Assembly (NCBI GenBank): GCA_963965975.1
Contig: OZ014413.1
Span: forward strand, 312,501 to 376,500
Reading direction: 5' to 3'
Source of the DNA: Xestospongia bergquistia
Lineage: Eukaryota; Porifera; Demospongiae; Haplosclerida; Petrosiidae
DNA: 64,000 nucleotides
Part shown: one piece after another, positions 50,346-63,136 of the stretch
Numbering within the stretch: the first letter of the stretch is position 1
Layout of the letters: each line of letters begins with the position of its first letter
Translations under genes and position numbers: made by a program
The notes under the pieces: generated by a model
Seen by the model: only the letters and a program-made list of their open reading frames with translations
Database searches by the model: none
What the model was told of the DNA's origin: nothing

Positions 50346-53300
50346 TCACTCAATATCAAATTCTATGTTTATATTCAGCTTCTCTTTAATATTGTCAGTC
50401 CATTCTTCAGCTATACTACTAGCTGCTCGTTTGTGTGGACCTCCTTGTTTAACTAAACTTTGTAAAAATAAGTGACAATGTTTCAATAACTTGTGACCAT
50501 CACGTATGAAGTCCATGCCTGACTTGAATTCTCTCATCATGTCATTAAAATTTGCTGTATCTTTGGTTGTTTCAGATATTAGACCATGAGAATACATGTC
50601 TACAGCAAATGATTTAATAGATGCCTTCAGCAATCCATCCAAAGCAGACTGATACTTGGTAAGAACATCTTGTATGATTTTTCTAACTTCTTTAACTTTA
50701 TCACCAGATAATGCTGGGTCTTTGGAAGAAGCAGCACTTTCAACTTTTGCTATAATATAATATAAATTAGTATGTTAAAAATGTAGAATGGATTCAATTG
50801 TTTCTCTTACTTTTATCATGTCTTGGTCTTAAAGATAAATTGATACAAATCTCAGTATACTGTTCCACTCCTAATACTGGAACTTTGTAATGGAGTCTCT
50901 TTGCTGTGTCATTTCCTTCATCTGCATACACATCTACTAAACATGATGGAGGCTCCATACATTTGTCACTTCCAAACTTTTTAATGGAAGTATATTTCAG
51001 CTAAACAAGAAATTATATGATTTGATTAGTAACACTGTTTTTTAAATAACATCAGAAGATGATACAAGAGACTCATAATTTGATAATGGATTATTTCATG
51101 ACACAACTAGACATACTATATACATATTTACAACTAAAGATTTAAGTTACAGTAATTAATATAAGATAGATTTCTTACCATCAGAGGTCGCCTCCGAGGT
51201 CTAATTTCCCAACCATGAGGAGTCTCATCATGATATTTTTGAACATCAAACTCAATATCAGTTTGTGAATTTAGTGTTAAATCAATAATCTGATTTTCCT
51301 CAGCATGAGGATGATACTTCTTAACATACTGCAATAAAATTATACATGGAAATCATATACAATATGATATTATTACCTGCTGTAGTGCATTAAGATTTTT
51401 TACAACAGTGAACATAACTTCCCATTCCAACATAGCTTTCTCCTCATAATAAACTTTACAGAAAAAAGCCAAATCACCTCTTTTAGCTGGTTTAGCTTCA
51501 GCTAAATGCACACATTATATCAATTTACAATTAATAATGTTTGCTTCCATACCATTTTGTGACACAATCTTAGTTTTTGGTAATGGCTTATGTCTAACCT
51601 CATCATCACTTTCAGTTTCTATAATGTATATACAAGAAAGATCAATAAATACCTACATTATCAAAGACATGTTTACCTGAATCTTTCTTATCATCATTTG
51701 TTTCATCAGTAACCTCTTTTCTTGATTCTGTAAATAAGCAAACACATCATTCAAAGCATCTGATGGGTAGATAGATGCATTTACCTTCATAATTAGAAAT
51801 TTGTAGACCATTTTCATTTGTTTTGGGGTCTATATAAACATTTGTTTCACCATTTTCACTGATACATGGGTCCTCAATTTTCTGTGAGCTACTATCTTCT
51901 TGATCTGATGTGTTCTCTTCTTCGAATTCGCTGTTATATGAGTTTAGCAAACTACTGTCTTCTTCATCTGATGTGTTCATTTCTTCCTCTTCTTCACTTT
52001 CTATCATGGAAATACCAATTAGACTAAACTGGGAGAGAGAAATGGAACCATATTGGCTTTCTGGAGTAAAATGACCTCCTGGAAGAAATTTAAATTGAAA
52101 GGGAAATGTTACATCATTGAATGGTGCTCTCACAAACTGAAGAGAGTTACATTGTTCTAGTGTCTCTAGTAACACACAATGTTGTATATTGACAGTGAGT
52201 GGTTTTAGTAGTGGCTTTGAAATGGAAATAGCATAAACAGCACTAACAAGATCACTGTCTTCAGGGAATTCAAATTCACCACCAGCAAGAGCAGTGATAG
52301 CCACTTCACAAGTCTCTGATGGAGGGAGTATTCCTTCAGGTGCAGAAAATGATATTCCATATTCCTCCCAGTAAAAAGATTGAGGATGACTACTCCCTCG
52401 GAGAAGAAAAATAGTGTCTCCAGCTGGAACTATACCTTTGAGGTCATAAACAATTAATAAACATAAAACTTGTAATTATACGACTTGTTGGTTCTCATGC
52501 ACTTAGTCTAGCAATATTTAATTTCTTGGTATAAAACTGACTCAGAATTTGGTACTAGAGAGAGAAGAATAGATTTGACAAATTAAATGGTCCATTACCA
52601 AATATTCTATCCTCATCTTCCCTCTAATTTCTATACTGAGAAATATTAGTCTAAATACTGAGATATAGTGATGTACAGATGACTTGATTTAAGTAAAGCA
52701 TTAATGAGAAATCACTTTTACTTTCTGTGACAGTCGGTATCTTCTGTTTGAGTATGTCTAATTCCTCTCTAAGAGCTAATAAGAGAGAGTAACTATTTAA
52801 GCTCTATATTTGCCTGATATGTTGTCATAGAAACTTAAGTTGTATGTCCACACTCAACACTTTCAAGAACAACAAGTGTATTTCCTTTTGCACAAAGTTT
52901 TATGCGCGCTAGTGCTACCAAAGTACTTATTGTCAATGATACAATGTCACTAGAGCCTTTTTTTCTAGTACAGGACTATAGTACAGTATCATTATGACAG
53001 TTGTATGTCATATAATTGTTTTGGTCACATGTTATGCATACATGCTCATTGACTTAGTTTTATTCAAACAAACAAAAATTAACTGTGCATGTTATATATC
53101 AATCACATGATGTAATAGTAGAAGCAGCTATTATATTCAGTGAGGAAATAATTAGTAATAACACTGTACAATGTGATAGGTATATATATAGCCATATACT
53201 TCTTAATATCTCCTTTACTGAACACTGGTTTATATATAACTATAATATATAGTATGTAGGTTACCTGATTTATCATTGGATTTGGTAGAGATCTGTTCAC

Positions 53301-54033
53301 TAGTGTCAATAACAATACTCTCCTTCTCTTGTAGAGCATGCAAATCTGATAATAAAAGATGAATGGAGAAATAATGTTTTGCTTAACTGATAAATCACAG
53401 CTAAAGTTGACAGTCATATATAACATACCAGGAATGACCTCTTTCTTGCCAAGATAAAATAAGGCCTCTTCAAGTTGTGTCAATGTACCTCCTTTTAGAG
53501 CCCATTCTTCTAATAAGCACATCATTTGTTCTGAACAATTTCCTTCACTCTTAATATCAGTCAATACAGACTGATCTATATTAAGTTGTAGACCAAGTTG
53601 TTCCCAGTTCTCTTGTACTGTTTCTAGAACAACTGCTAACTTGGGAAGATAACTGGAAATATCTGATATGATATAATGTATGGTAAATGAAGTACTGAAT
53701 TGTAACATTTTAAACCTGTATTCTTTAGGAGCTGTTGTTTATATTCTTGAAGTTTTGTCTGAAGTGTTGTTATGATCTCTTGACTCTCTTTTTTTTCTTT
53801 AGTAACAGCTACTAGTCGATGATTAAGTTGAGCTATATATCTATCCTTCCCTTGTCTTATATTATGTAAGTCTTGATGACTAACAGTACCTATAATAATC
53901 AGTGAAGAAATTGTTAGTGAAATATAGTCTTGGATCTAAGAGTGGCAACAGATAATATGGCAAAGCAACTAAACAATTCAGGACTTGTAAAAAAAGACAA
54001 ACCAAACAAGTCAATAATGTGTCCTCGATACAT
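50346..54033 (-). CDS. Coiled-coil + Death domain + ZU5 protein
   Basis: Twelve exons (from 54003-54033, 53716-53889, 53429-53662, 53265-53345, 52722-52775, 51785-52435, down to 50346-50749) sum to 2211 nt (736 codons plus stop) in a consistent frame. The order is a short start (MYRGHIIDLF), a coiled coil (YIAQLNHRLVAVTKEKKESQ), a Death-type domain (NWEQLGLQLNIDQSVLTDIK, CLLEEWALKGGTLTQLEEAL), a linker, and a ZU5-type beta domain (YWEEYGISFSAPEGILPPSE, VAITALAGGEFEFPED). An acidic Ser-rich linker, a conserved-looking but unrecognised region (DLAFFCKVYYEEKAMLEWEV) and a helical C-terminus follow. ZU5 with Death domains occurs in PIDD, UNC5 and ankyrins; here the order is unusual. Start exon 1 is the weakest part (GTTTGT donor). 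Upstream exons of the neighbouring chimera have compatible phase, so a longer read-through transcript is possible. Confidence 0.75.
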
Positions 54034-54081
54034 CTTGTGGTGACAGCTGTGTCATAGAAACTTAATTTGTATAGCTACTAC

Positions 54082-55850
54082 TAGGCTTGTGCGATAATAG
54101 TGAAAACTGTATTACAATAATAGGCATTATTATCACAATAATCATGACAATAACACCAATAATTAACACCTTAATTATAGTACGTAATTTTCTCAACTTA
54201 CTCCATAAACTTTAATAAAGGATTAAAATGTAATTATATCTGTATTAAACTAATAAGCATACAATAAATGTACAAACAATTAAAATGTAATTATGTAATA
54301 AAATATATAAATGATGAAATATGTAATAAACTGATAGGCTAATGAATATACAGAAATAACGATGTATATGATTACATTCAGTCAAGATTTTGAGCTTGAA
54401 AAAATAGTATATTTACATTCTCAGAAAAGTAAATAAGTTTGTTTTGAATTGACTACATGACCTGTTATACTAAACTCCCTTTTCCAATGGCACAGAAGTG
54501 GCAGGGATGCAAAGATATTTTTAAGCTACCTTTACCAGAATCAAGAATTATGAATCACATTTCTTCCACCAACTGAGAGGGTTCTGGTCAGAAGACTCAG
54601 AACAGCTATCAATACACAAGTATTTTTCAACTTCTTTGTAAGCTGCTTTTCTTGGATCCTCTTCTATTGTTGGTTCACAAATATCCTCCAATACAGTAAT
54701 GAGACCACCCTCCTTTCTTTGCCATTTTTCTAAGCACTCTTGATCTGTACTTTCTCTAAGATATTCTGCTTCCTCTTCTATGATTTCCTTCCTATTAGCC
54801 TCAGATAAGAAAGACAGCGTCTTCAAGCAAAGATCAAGGAACAAGCTTTGTCAATAAAAGCTGTTCCAGATGGATCAGTGTAATATGCTTTGAGACCATT
54901 GAGGATGGCTTTCTTCAGTACCCTTTTCAGACGACTGTCTAGGGAGCATCAACAAAGTGCTTGTTAATAAGCTTGTATAGTAGTGACCTCACTACTGACA
55001 ATGTAACCCAGTTCTTAACTCCCATCAATTCAGTGATGTACAAATAGCTACATAACATCCAAAAATGTTTCCATTGCAGTGATTCTACATCACTTGGTAT
55101 CAGTTCTGTGTTACGTATCTCAAGAAGAGCAGCACACAATGGTCACTGTTGTTTCAAGATATGCTCAACCGTATGATAAGATGAATTCCATCTTGTTGGA
55201 ACATCCTAGACCAGATTCTGCTCAACATGTATGGTGGAGGTCTTTCTGTTTTTGATGGAGAACATTCATGGATTTTACCGAGTGATGGAAATGGTTACCA
55301 AGTGTGTGGTCTGCCCTAAAGCTCTGGCAATCTCGGGAACCACCATTGGTTTTTGGATTCCTAAATGAATGGTGTGAGCAAAGCATCTTACATGTGGCCA
55401 GTCAAGATTATGAAGTGCTGAAAACAATTTTTCTAACATTATCTGTAGTAGCTGCACTGAGATTAGTCACTGATAACTGCCAGTAAGCAAGTATATCTTC
55501 TAGGCCTGTAGCTAGATTGTCAGCAGTACTAGTGTGGTCAGTTATACATCAGCTGTCTCTAAAAGATGACAATGGATCGTCCACTGGGAATCAAGACTGA
55601 TATAATTGTGGTTTGCCCGAGAGCTCCATTCATCAGATGTAAAGGCAAAGTACTCTCTAGCAATTTCCTATCTCGTGCAGGAAACCCGAAGTACAAGACT
55701 TTCAGCTTTTCTTAAAAGTAAATACTCAGCCACAGAACAATACTATCAGTGTAACACGTGGAAACCATTTATGCATGCACAGTATTATTGCAATATTAAC
55801 ACTAAAGAACAATAATCGTTATGTCATATCGCAATTATCGCACACACCTA
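54082..55850 (-). mobile_element. Decayed hAT-family DNA transposon
   Basis: Terminal inverted repeats TAGGCTTGTGCGATAAT (54082) and, on the other strand, TAGGTGTGTGCGATAAT (ending 55850) bound 1769 bp. The flanking octamers GCTACTAC and GCTACCAA agree at 6 of 8 positions, like an old 8-bp target duplication. Minus-strand fragments are hAT/ZBED transposase: DWPHVRCFAHTIHLGIQKP (about 55390), ITELMGVKNWVTLSVVRSLL (about 55030) and a C-terminal AAYKEVEKYLCIDSCS..NPLSWWKK, the hAT dimerisation signature. Stops and frameshifts separate them, so it is inactive. It sits 12 bp from the stop of the TAZ1-Roc chimera and 48 bp from the ATG of the ZU5/Death gene. Confidence 0.85.
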
Positions 55851-55862
55851 GCTACCAATAGT

Positions 55863-58800
55863 TTATTCAACAATAATGTCAGTACATTGAATTAGAGCTC
55901 TTTTAACCAAATCTGAAATATTTGCATTGTATAAATTATTATAATAAGGGAAGATAATTAGGAGTTATCAGTGAACATGATCAAAATTAAATTTATAATG
56001 ACATTACATACCTGTAATATCAGGAGTCACAGCAACAATATGTTGAGGTTCTAAAGACAATCTCTCAGAATCTACAAAATTTCAAAGTACAGTCACAAAT
56101 AAAAGTTATAACATACACTCCATGCATACCTACAACTATTAGTAGTTTATATGTAGTATCTGACTATATAGAATAATTCTTTATTGTTCAATGTGAGAAT
56201 ATCAAAGGCAATGCTGCACATCATTGGCTATAATTAAAATTGAGGGGAGGTGTGGTCTGGCATCAATGTGATACTTGTCTCATGCTTTTTTGTAATGCAT
56301 GTAAAAAGTATTTTAATCAATTACATATAATCAGGTGGGACTTATTACATTTCACTCAAGATTAAGGACTTCAAAATTTAAGAGATATTTAATATTAAGG
56401 ATTTAGTGAACCATTTTAAATTATTAGTATAACTAAGTAAAATCAAAATGCACTTAGATGCTACCACTGTGTTATGAGACATTATTTTGGGTTGTATAAA
56501 ATTACACAATATGTACATACCTTTTGGTGAAGTCACAACCTTATTAGATATAGTACAGCGCATCATACAAGTTCCTCTAGGTTTTAAAATAGCAGCATGA
56601 CGAGGTTGTTGAGAACAAGGACAGAAAGTGGCTTTTTTGGGTTGAATTTCAGTCTTAAATTGACGTTTCATAATAGTGTTTAATAAAATAGAGTCAATTT
56701 CTTTCTCGAGTCTTGCTTTGTCCTCAGGACATTTAAAGTAAACTTCATAACAATCATTTGATTCTACAAAAACTACTTTCTCATTTATATCAAAGTGATT
56801 CAATGTGATCACATTAGCATACATTGGTGATGTAGTATCAATTGACCAAACTGAATTATCAAAAAAAAAGTAGGGGTTATCAAAGAGTTGACTCATATCA
56901 AGGTCGTCTACATTGACTGTTGTCAATAAAAGGTTGACTATCATAGCACAAAAAAGACCAAGTGGAGCTCCATTCTCAAAGTAGTAGAGCAGAGAGGACT
57001 GGTTGAATGAACTAAATTGTGATGGATCTGTTAGTGGTAATAATGCAGGCATAAAGAACTGGTCTTCAGACATTTTTGTTGCAATAAGGAGATGTTCAAA
57101 TATTTCCAGAAGCTGTGAGCTAAAATCAGGGAATGATCTAGATATATGTAAACTTTTCTCTAATTTAGTAAAAACAGACTTTGAAATAATCCCCTTTTTT
57201 GCGGCAATACTACAATGATGTGATCCTGGACCAATTGGAACATTATTTCGTATTTTACAGACCAGTACAACCAGTTCACTGACAATTTCAATCAGTCTGT
57301 TGGGAAAAACGAACACTAAATCAGATACTCCTTCATAATACAAGATAGTATTGAGGAGATGAAAAAATTTCAGACCACTTTGCACTTCTTCTTCTGTGAA
57401 CCCTAATCCTGTACCAATAGCCATGCACTCACCTAATGAGAGTACTCCACAACCTTTGCTGGCTTTTTTACACAACAAAATTTCAAATGCATACCAACTT
57501 AATGGAATATCTACTTCAAAAGCTTTTTTTCTTAATTCAGTACGAATCTGCTTAATTACTGGATCATCAAAGATTTTACGAGAAGCATTACGACCATCAA
57601 CTTCATGCAAAATGTTTTTACAAAATGTTGCATCACGATAGAACAGGTTGCTCTCTACAGAATGAAATATCTGGGCAAGTTTTTCTTCTTTCTCTTCAAT
57701 AGTTTCCACTTTTTCTCTGTTCTGTTGTTTACAATCATAATCATCTCGATGAGTAGCAACAGTAATAAGGGCTACTTTTTCTGGTATCTTGATTATATTT
57801 GAAAGGCCACTAGTAACTAATTGTTGTTGATGACCACTTGAAGTAACCATAAGTGTGAGACGCCTTAGAAGTGTTTCAACAGATGGAGAATAGTCACTTA
57901 CACAATAACATCCGTCTTCACATTGTAAGTCAGTAGATGATTGATTAGAAAGATCTTCAGCTAGATTAGTAACTAACATAAGAACTGATGCACATGGTAC
58001 AAATGCTTGTACTAACTGTTGAAATTGTATTTGACCTCCACAATCAATGAAATAGAGCCATTCTTTATGATTTGTTAACTTCACATTACCATAAGCCATT
58101 TTTATGATATCTTGTAATTCCGTTGTTACATTGTCTCCAGGTACGTCATCCTTAATTGAAGACTGATGATGTAAAGACGAAACTGGTACTGAAACATTAG
58201 AATCAGTAATTTGACTAGAAACAGTACTTTGAGTGGGTTTGCTAAATTGTTGTAGTCTTTCTCTGGCATCATCATTTTGTTTTATAGCTAGTATCACATC
58301 CTTAAGTTCTATTCCAAATTTTTTAACCATGGTTTCATGATCTACTAATTCCCAATGATACTCATCACTTTGCTGACCATAACGACTCATTGAAAATTCT
58401 CCAACAGCAATTTGAGGAGACTCAATACAACCTGTACTGATGTTACTTGTGTATGGTTTTGAGAGAATCAGACATTTTACTGATGTTTTACCAGCTCTAG
58501 CTGGACCTTGTATAACAGCTTTAGTAATTCTAGTTTTTATAGATCCACTTTTTTGAAAGGCTTGATGAAGATGATGTTGATCTAAAGAAGGCAGACAAAA
58601 TATATATATAGTGAACTACATAGTAAATGTAGAAATAATATTGATACTTATAGTACATAGTAATAAGCTAAGTTTAAAGGAATGTCAGAATGGTGACAAA
58701 AGCGTTACAAACAATTTGACCAGAGTTCCAACGGAATTGAAAACACTAAAAAGCCAACACAGTCTGTTATCTAACTACAGATCAGTAGCAAAGAGATTTC

Positions 58801-61800
58801 TGCTTTCTAAAGCTTTCTAAATACATCATTACTACCAAACATATAACTGTTTGTTCACACTTATGTACACTGTAAAAATTAAATTGTTATTCTAACAATT
58901 ACTTTGTAGTTTACATCAGTGGGTTACTATGGAATATAGAATTTTTGTGAATTACTCATTATGTAATTTGTTGGCATGTAAAAGTACAACATACCAAAAA
59001 ATTACACAATGAGTAATTCACAAAAATTCTATATATCATAGTAATCCACCAATGTAAACTACAAAGTAATTGTTAAAATAACAATTTATTTTTTACAGTG
59101 TATAGCTATGATACTGTGCTCTAAGCTTGAAAGTTAACTCTGAATCATTTTTGAGAAATCAATGAGACAGACATACCCACCAACACCTACACACAAAAAT
59201 TGGCAAAGCAATTGATCATAAGAATCAACAAGATCTGAGTATCTGAGTGATGATAATGTGATTGATATAGTAACCACATGAAAATGATAGGGAGCATAAA
59301 GTCATATACTGATATTTGATGTGTCAATAGTTAGAGCAAAACAATAAAGTCAGATCTGTTGTATTGATGCTTGATTTGATAAATTTATTAGAAACCCTTA
59401 GCTTGGTGTATAAAAACCTGTATCTGAGGTAATTGTTTCATGATCATTAGTGTAGCATATGGTGAACAATAGATATCAATACTGGTACAATCAGTATCCT
59501 GAAATATGTATTTTTAAAGTGCTTTACAGAGTGACTCATTACATAGCTGTCTGTGGCACTGTGTTTAAGATGATGACAGGAAAAGGTAAGGTCACAGAAA
59601 ATTGCTCAAGATCAAAGCTTTAAGAATACTAATTTTGCTCATGATTCTAACTTGATTGCTTAATTGCATCTCAAAGAGTAATCTTTTATTGTATTAGCAT
59701 TGCTAGTGTCACATAAACAACTTGCTATGTTACTGTTGCTATATAACTTAGTATCAGTCTCCATGGTATTTATAAAGAAACCTTGTGCTTTTGGCCCTTG
59801 GTTTATAAATGCCATAGAGACCTTAACTTTTTATATAACCTATATATATAAAGAAATGGAAACAAATGAATTACAAACAAAAATAAACAAAACTAAATCA
59901 AAGAATGAGTAAAAAATTCAATAATACAATGACTTACTGAATTCTAATGGTGATGATGTCCTAAGGGGCATACATACTGGACATTCTGGTTGTGTGCAGT
60001 TCTTCCAGTGATAGATAATTTGACGTGATGAGGCACAATGTGCAACTAAAGAGTAAAGTATAATAATAAAGAGATGATACACATCATTATATAGAAACAA
60101 TAATTAGTATTTGAATTTGTGATTAAAGGGTTAAATTTAGAGATAGAGCCTTGTTCATAATTAAAATTGAACAAGTAATGTATAAGATCCTGTAATAACA
60201 AACCTATTCAATGTACATAATGGGTAAACTCCCATTATAACTATTACTAATAACTTACAATCACAGTCTCGTCCAGCCTGACAACCAGTCATGTGATTTA
60301 AAACATTTTTCATAGTACGACAGTGAGGTATAGCACAAGGTCTAAAGGTACCATGAAGTTGCTGTTCTTTCTCTATCTGTTGACAGCGATGAGCATGAAG
60401 GAGCAGTACAAGTTGTTGCTGAATGAGTTTTCTTTTTTCTGGACCACTATAAACTGATGATGCTTGTGGCATAGTGGTAACTGGTTGTGGAGGACCACCT
60501 CCTGGAGGACCTGATAACTGAGGCTAAAAGGAAAAAGTGAAAGAGATAGTTTTCTAGAGTTTAGTAATGACAATAGCTAAGTCATAATGATAAGTACTGA
60601 CATTTACTAGTCTAGATGGTAGCTATCCTAGGTCACTGTGGTAAGTACTGATGTTCACTAGTCTAGAGCTTACTAATGGTAGCTATCCTAGGTCACTGTG
60701 GTAAGTACTGATGTTCACTAGTCTAGAGATTACTAATGGTAGCTATCCTAGGTCATTGTGGTAAGTACTAATGTTCACTAGTCTAGAGATTACTAATGGC
60801 AGCCATCCTAGGTCACTGTGGCAAGTACTGATGTTTGGTATTCTTACACTATACTAATGTTCACTATCTTAGTTTCTGATAATTATACTAACAAATACTT
60901 GTAGGTCAAAGTACAATGCATGCAGGCCTAGCAATCACAAATAATAGGCATGTTCATATTCAATTCAGTTCTAATAGGTTTATATCTATAAACTGACTTA
61001 ATTCAACTTTCAACAATGTGCATTGTGTGTTAATGATGTTGATACACATTCCAACTAAATTGAATCCACTTTATAGGAATGGTCTGAACATATACAGTAA
61101 TATGATTAATATCTTGTATAAATTCAACTTAACAAAACACACTGTCCATGCACTCATAAAATAAAGTTACGATACCTGTTGTTGTTCTGCTGGCAATCCC
61201 ACAGTTCCTGGACTCAGTATATAAAATAAAAATAATAAAATAAATTGAAGTTTATTTACAATGCATTATCAAACAAGGCAAGATCACTTAAGTTATTTGA
61301 TTGAAATTGTCTTAATCACAATTACAACATTTACATGAAATGTTGAACTTTTCACACAACAACTGTACTATATCACATGATTAGCAATATGACAACTGCT
61401 CACATCATACAACAATCACATGACAACTATATTATATCATATGACAATCTAATACCTGACTGAAGTGATTGTGGCACACTAGCAGAGGGATTATGAGAGG
61501 GTGTCTCCATGAGCTCCTCATCATGTGTAAGCACTAGAACAAGATATTAATGTATTAATTAGAGTTAATTAAAGGAGCTTACTATTAGGTTGTGAAGATG
61601 GAGTGGGTTGAGGAGTGTTGAGGAGATGACCACTCCCATCACCTACACTATTAACAAGGGGACCTAATGAAATACGAATAATTCATGAGATGGTCATTAA
61701 TTAAGTCATCAGGCTGTCCATAATTTTATTCATTTATTTGTCTACTTTTATCTATCCATTTCTCTTACCATTTTGTCTGTTCTTGTCTAGTTCTTTCCTG

Positions 61801-63136
61801 TTAGTGTTAGCGCCATATTGATATGGAGGCCCGCCCACCATTGATGGGTCTGTCATGCCCATATTTGGATCCATAGGTGGACGATATTGAGTCATTGATA
61901 TTGGTCTCATTTGTTGAGGATTCATTTGATTAACCATTGATTGTTGGGGTACTCCCATAATCTGACGCATAATAGGTTGGGACATCATGGTTGGTTGTTG
62001 ATACTGTTGCCGTGGTCTCATATACTGTGGTGGAGGTTGTCTCCCAGGCATACTATATTGTTGATATTGTCCGGGCATTGGTCGCTGCATCATATGTGGT
62101 GGTAAGTGAGGATGTTGTGGGGAACCTGTGGTCATTGGGCCTGCCGAGTGACCATGGAACATTGGTACTTGTGCAGGCATTCTGTGACTAGACATCATGG
62201 TACTATGATACTGTGGATGACCAGCATACTGGTTAGGTGTCATTGGAGACAATGTATTCATCATTGAGCCTCCTTGCGGTATCACCCCCAGCATCATATT
62301 AGTACGAGGCATTGGACGAGGTTGCATAGGATTTTGATAAATGGGCACACGGGGAACACCCATAAACTCTTGTTGTATTTGAAAGGCTTCTTGGTCACGC
62401 TGCTGGAGTTTCAAGGTATTTATAACACGTGGTAAATAGTCGGGATGTCTTTGTAAATATTCCTTAGCTTTAAACCTATCCTGAGGTTGTAGTGATGTAA
62501 GAGCATTGATAAGTGTCTGAGTTGTTTCTGTCACATTCTGCTGAACCTGCTGGATTGGTGTTGGTTGAACTACAACATTAGGGGCTCCACTTTCAGCAGG
62601 TTTTGTCATGGGTGTTTGAGGTGTTACTGGAATGAATGGAGTAGCTGGGTTAGGCAAGGAGGCAGGGCTAGGTGGGATGGTGGTTGTATTAACTGGTGTA
62701 TGAGGATTAGGGGAACCTGCTGCTACCATTTTTCCAGGAGTAGGGACTGCGGGTACATGAGGAGTAGCAGGTGAGGGAGTTGATGTAGGAACTTTTTTGT
62801 TTGTAGGTGATGGATTTGATTGACTCATCTTGTCTTTTCTCTTCTGAGAAGGTAATGATGAGTTTGATAAGAACTGAGGGTCACTCAATGGAGATCCTAA
62901 AGGCAATATTAATGAATTAATTAGAGGTATTAAAGGGACTTACTGTACCTCTGATCATGTGATGTTGATGTGGTTGGTCATAATCCATGCCTACAGGAAC
63001 AAAATGGACAGATATTATAGAAGGTATACCAAACAGATACATTAAACCTACTTTTCTCGCCATATTCACTCATTCTGGGCCTTTTTGATTGTGGCACACC
63101 AACTTCACTGGTGTCTACAGAACTCAGCTCCGCCAT
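55863..63136 (-). CDS. Chimeric p300-derived (NCBD-TAZ1) + Roc-COR GTPase
   Basis: Eleven exons: 63052-63136, 62949-62990, 61769-62896, 61583-61663, 61456-61533, 61176-61207, 60259-60523, 59938-60045, 56521-58581, 56012-56071, 55863-55912. They sum to 3990 nt (1329 codons plus stop) in one frame. The start ([20 protein letters not shown]) is p300-like. Exon 3 carries the p300 C-terminal region ([20 protein letters not shown]) fused at its end to the KIX-end sequence ([10 protein letters not shown]). Exons 4-6 are p300 linkers. Exons 7-8 form TAZ1 with its zinc ligands kept ([24 protein letters not shown]). Exon 9 is Roc-COR ([19 protein letters not shown]). The helical tail of the sister gene is cut by a stop (IIVE then TAA). 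TAZ1 now follows NCBD, the reverse of p300. Exon 6 depends on the acceptor TCCAG|GA; otherwise translation could start at 60472. Confidence 0.78.
58868..59100. mobile_element. MITE with full-length inverted arms and TA target duplication
   Basis: CACTGTAAAAA at 58868 is mirrored by TTTTTACAGTG ending at 59100, flanked on both sides by TA (58866-58867, 59101-59102). The two halves are complementary almost throughout (TTTGTAGTTTACAT with ATGTAAACTACAAA; AGAATTTTTGTGAATTACTCAT with its complement). It lies in the 1.36-kb intron between the TAZ1 and Roc exons of the chimera. TA duplication suggests a Tc1/mariner-type source. Confidence 0.88.
59103..59937. other. Remainder of the intron joining p300-derived and Roc exons
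   Basis: No exon or gene is supported. This intron spans the junction where p300 sequence ends and Roc sequence begins. The donor lies in a diverged stretch (SSPLEF) that is not in p300. Confidence 0.5.
60601..60840. repeat. 60-bp minisatellite, four units, in chimera intron
   Basis: The unit, with core GGTAGCTATCCTAGGTCACT and a TTCACTAGTCTAGAG junction, repeats exactly every 60 bp four times, with a few substitutions. The corresponding p300 intron (near 37600-37650) has one diverged unit (CACTAGTCTGGAAGATAG, TTAGGTCACTATAATG), so the array expanded after duplication. Confidence 0.9.

Noticed and set aside
59700..59912. 70-codon plus-strand frame with a hydrophobic start
   Set aside because: It lies inside a chimera intron, is AT-rich, and has no homology or splice support that I can see.
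60601..60840. CRISPR-like array
   Set aside because: Units are contiguous 60-bp tandem repeats without spacers, in a eukaryotic intron.
61170..61210. Frameshift between exons 5 and 7 of the TAZ1-Roc chimera
   Set aside because: With acceptor ACTGAG the frame breaks, but the nearby TCCAG|GA acceptor restores p300-like [11 protein letters not shown] and phase 0, so I kept an intact gene.
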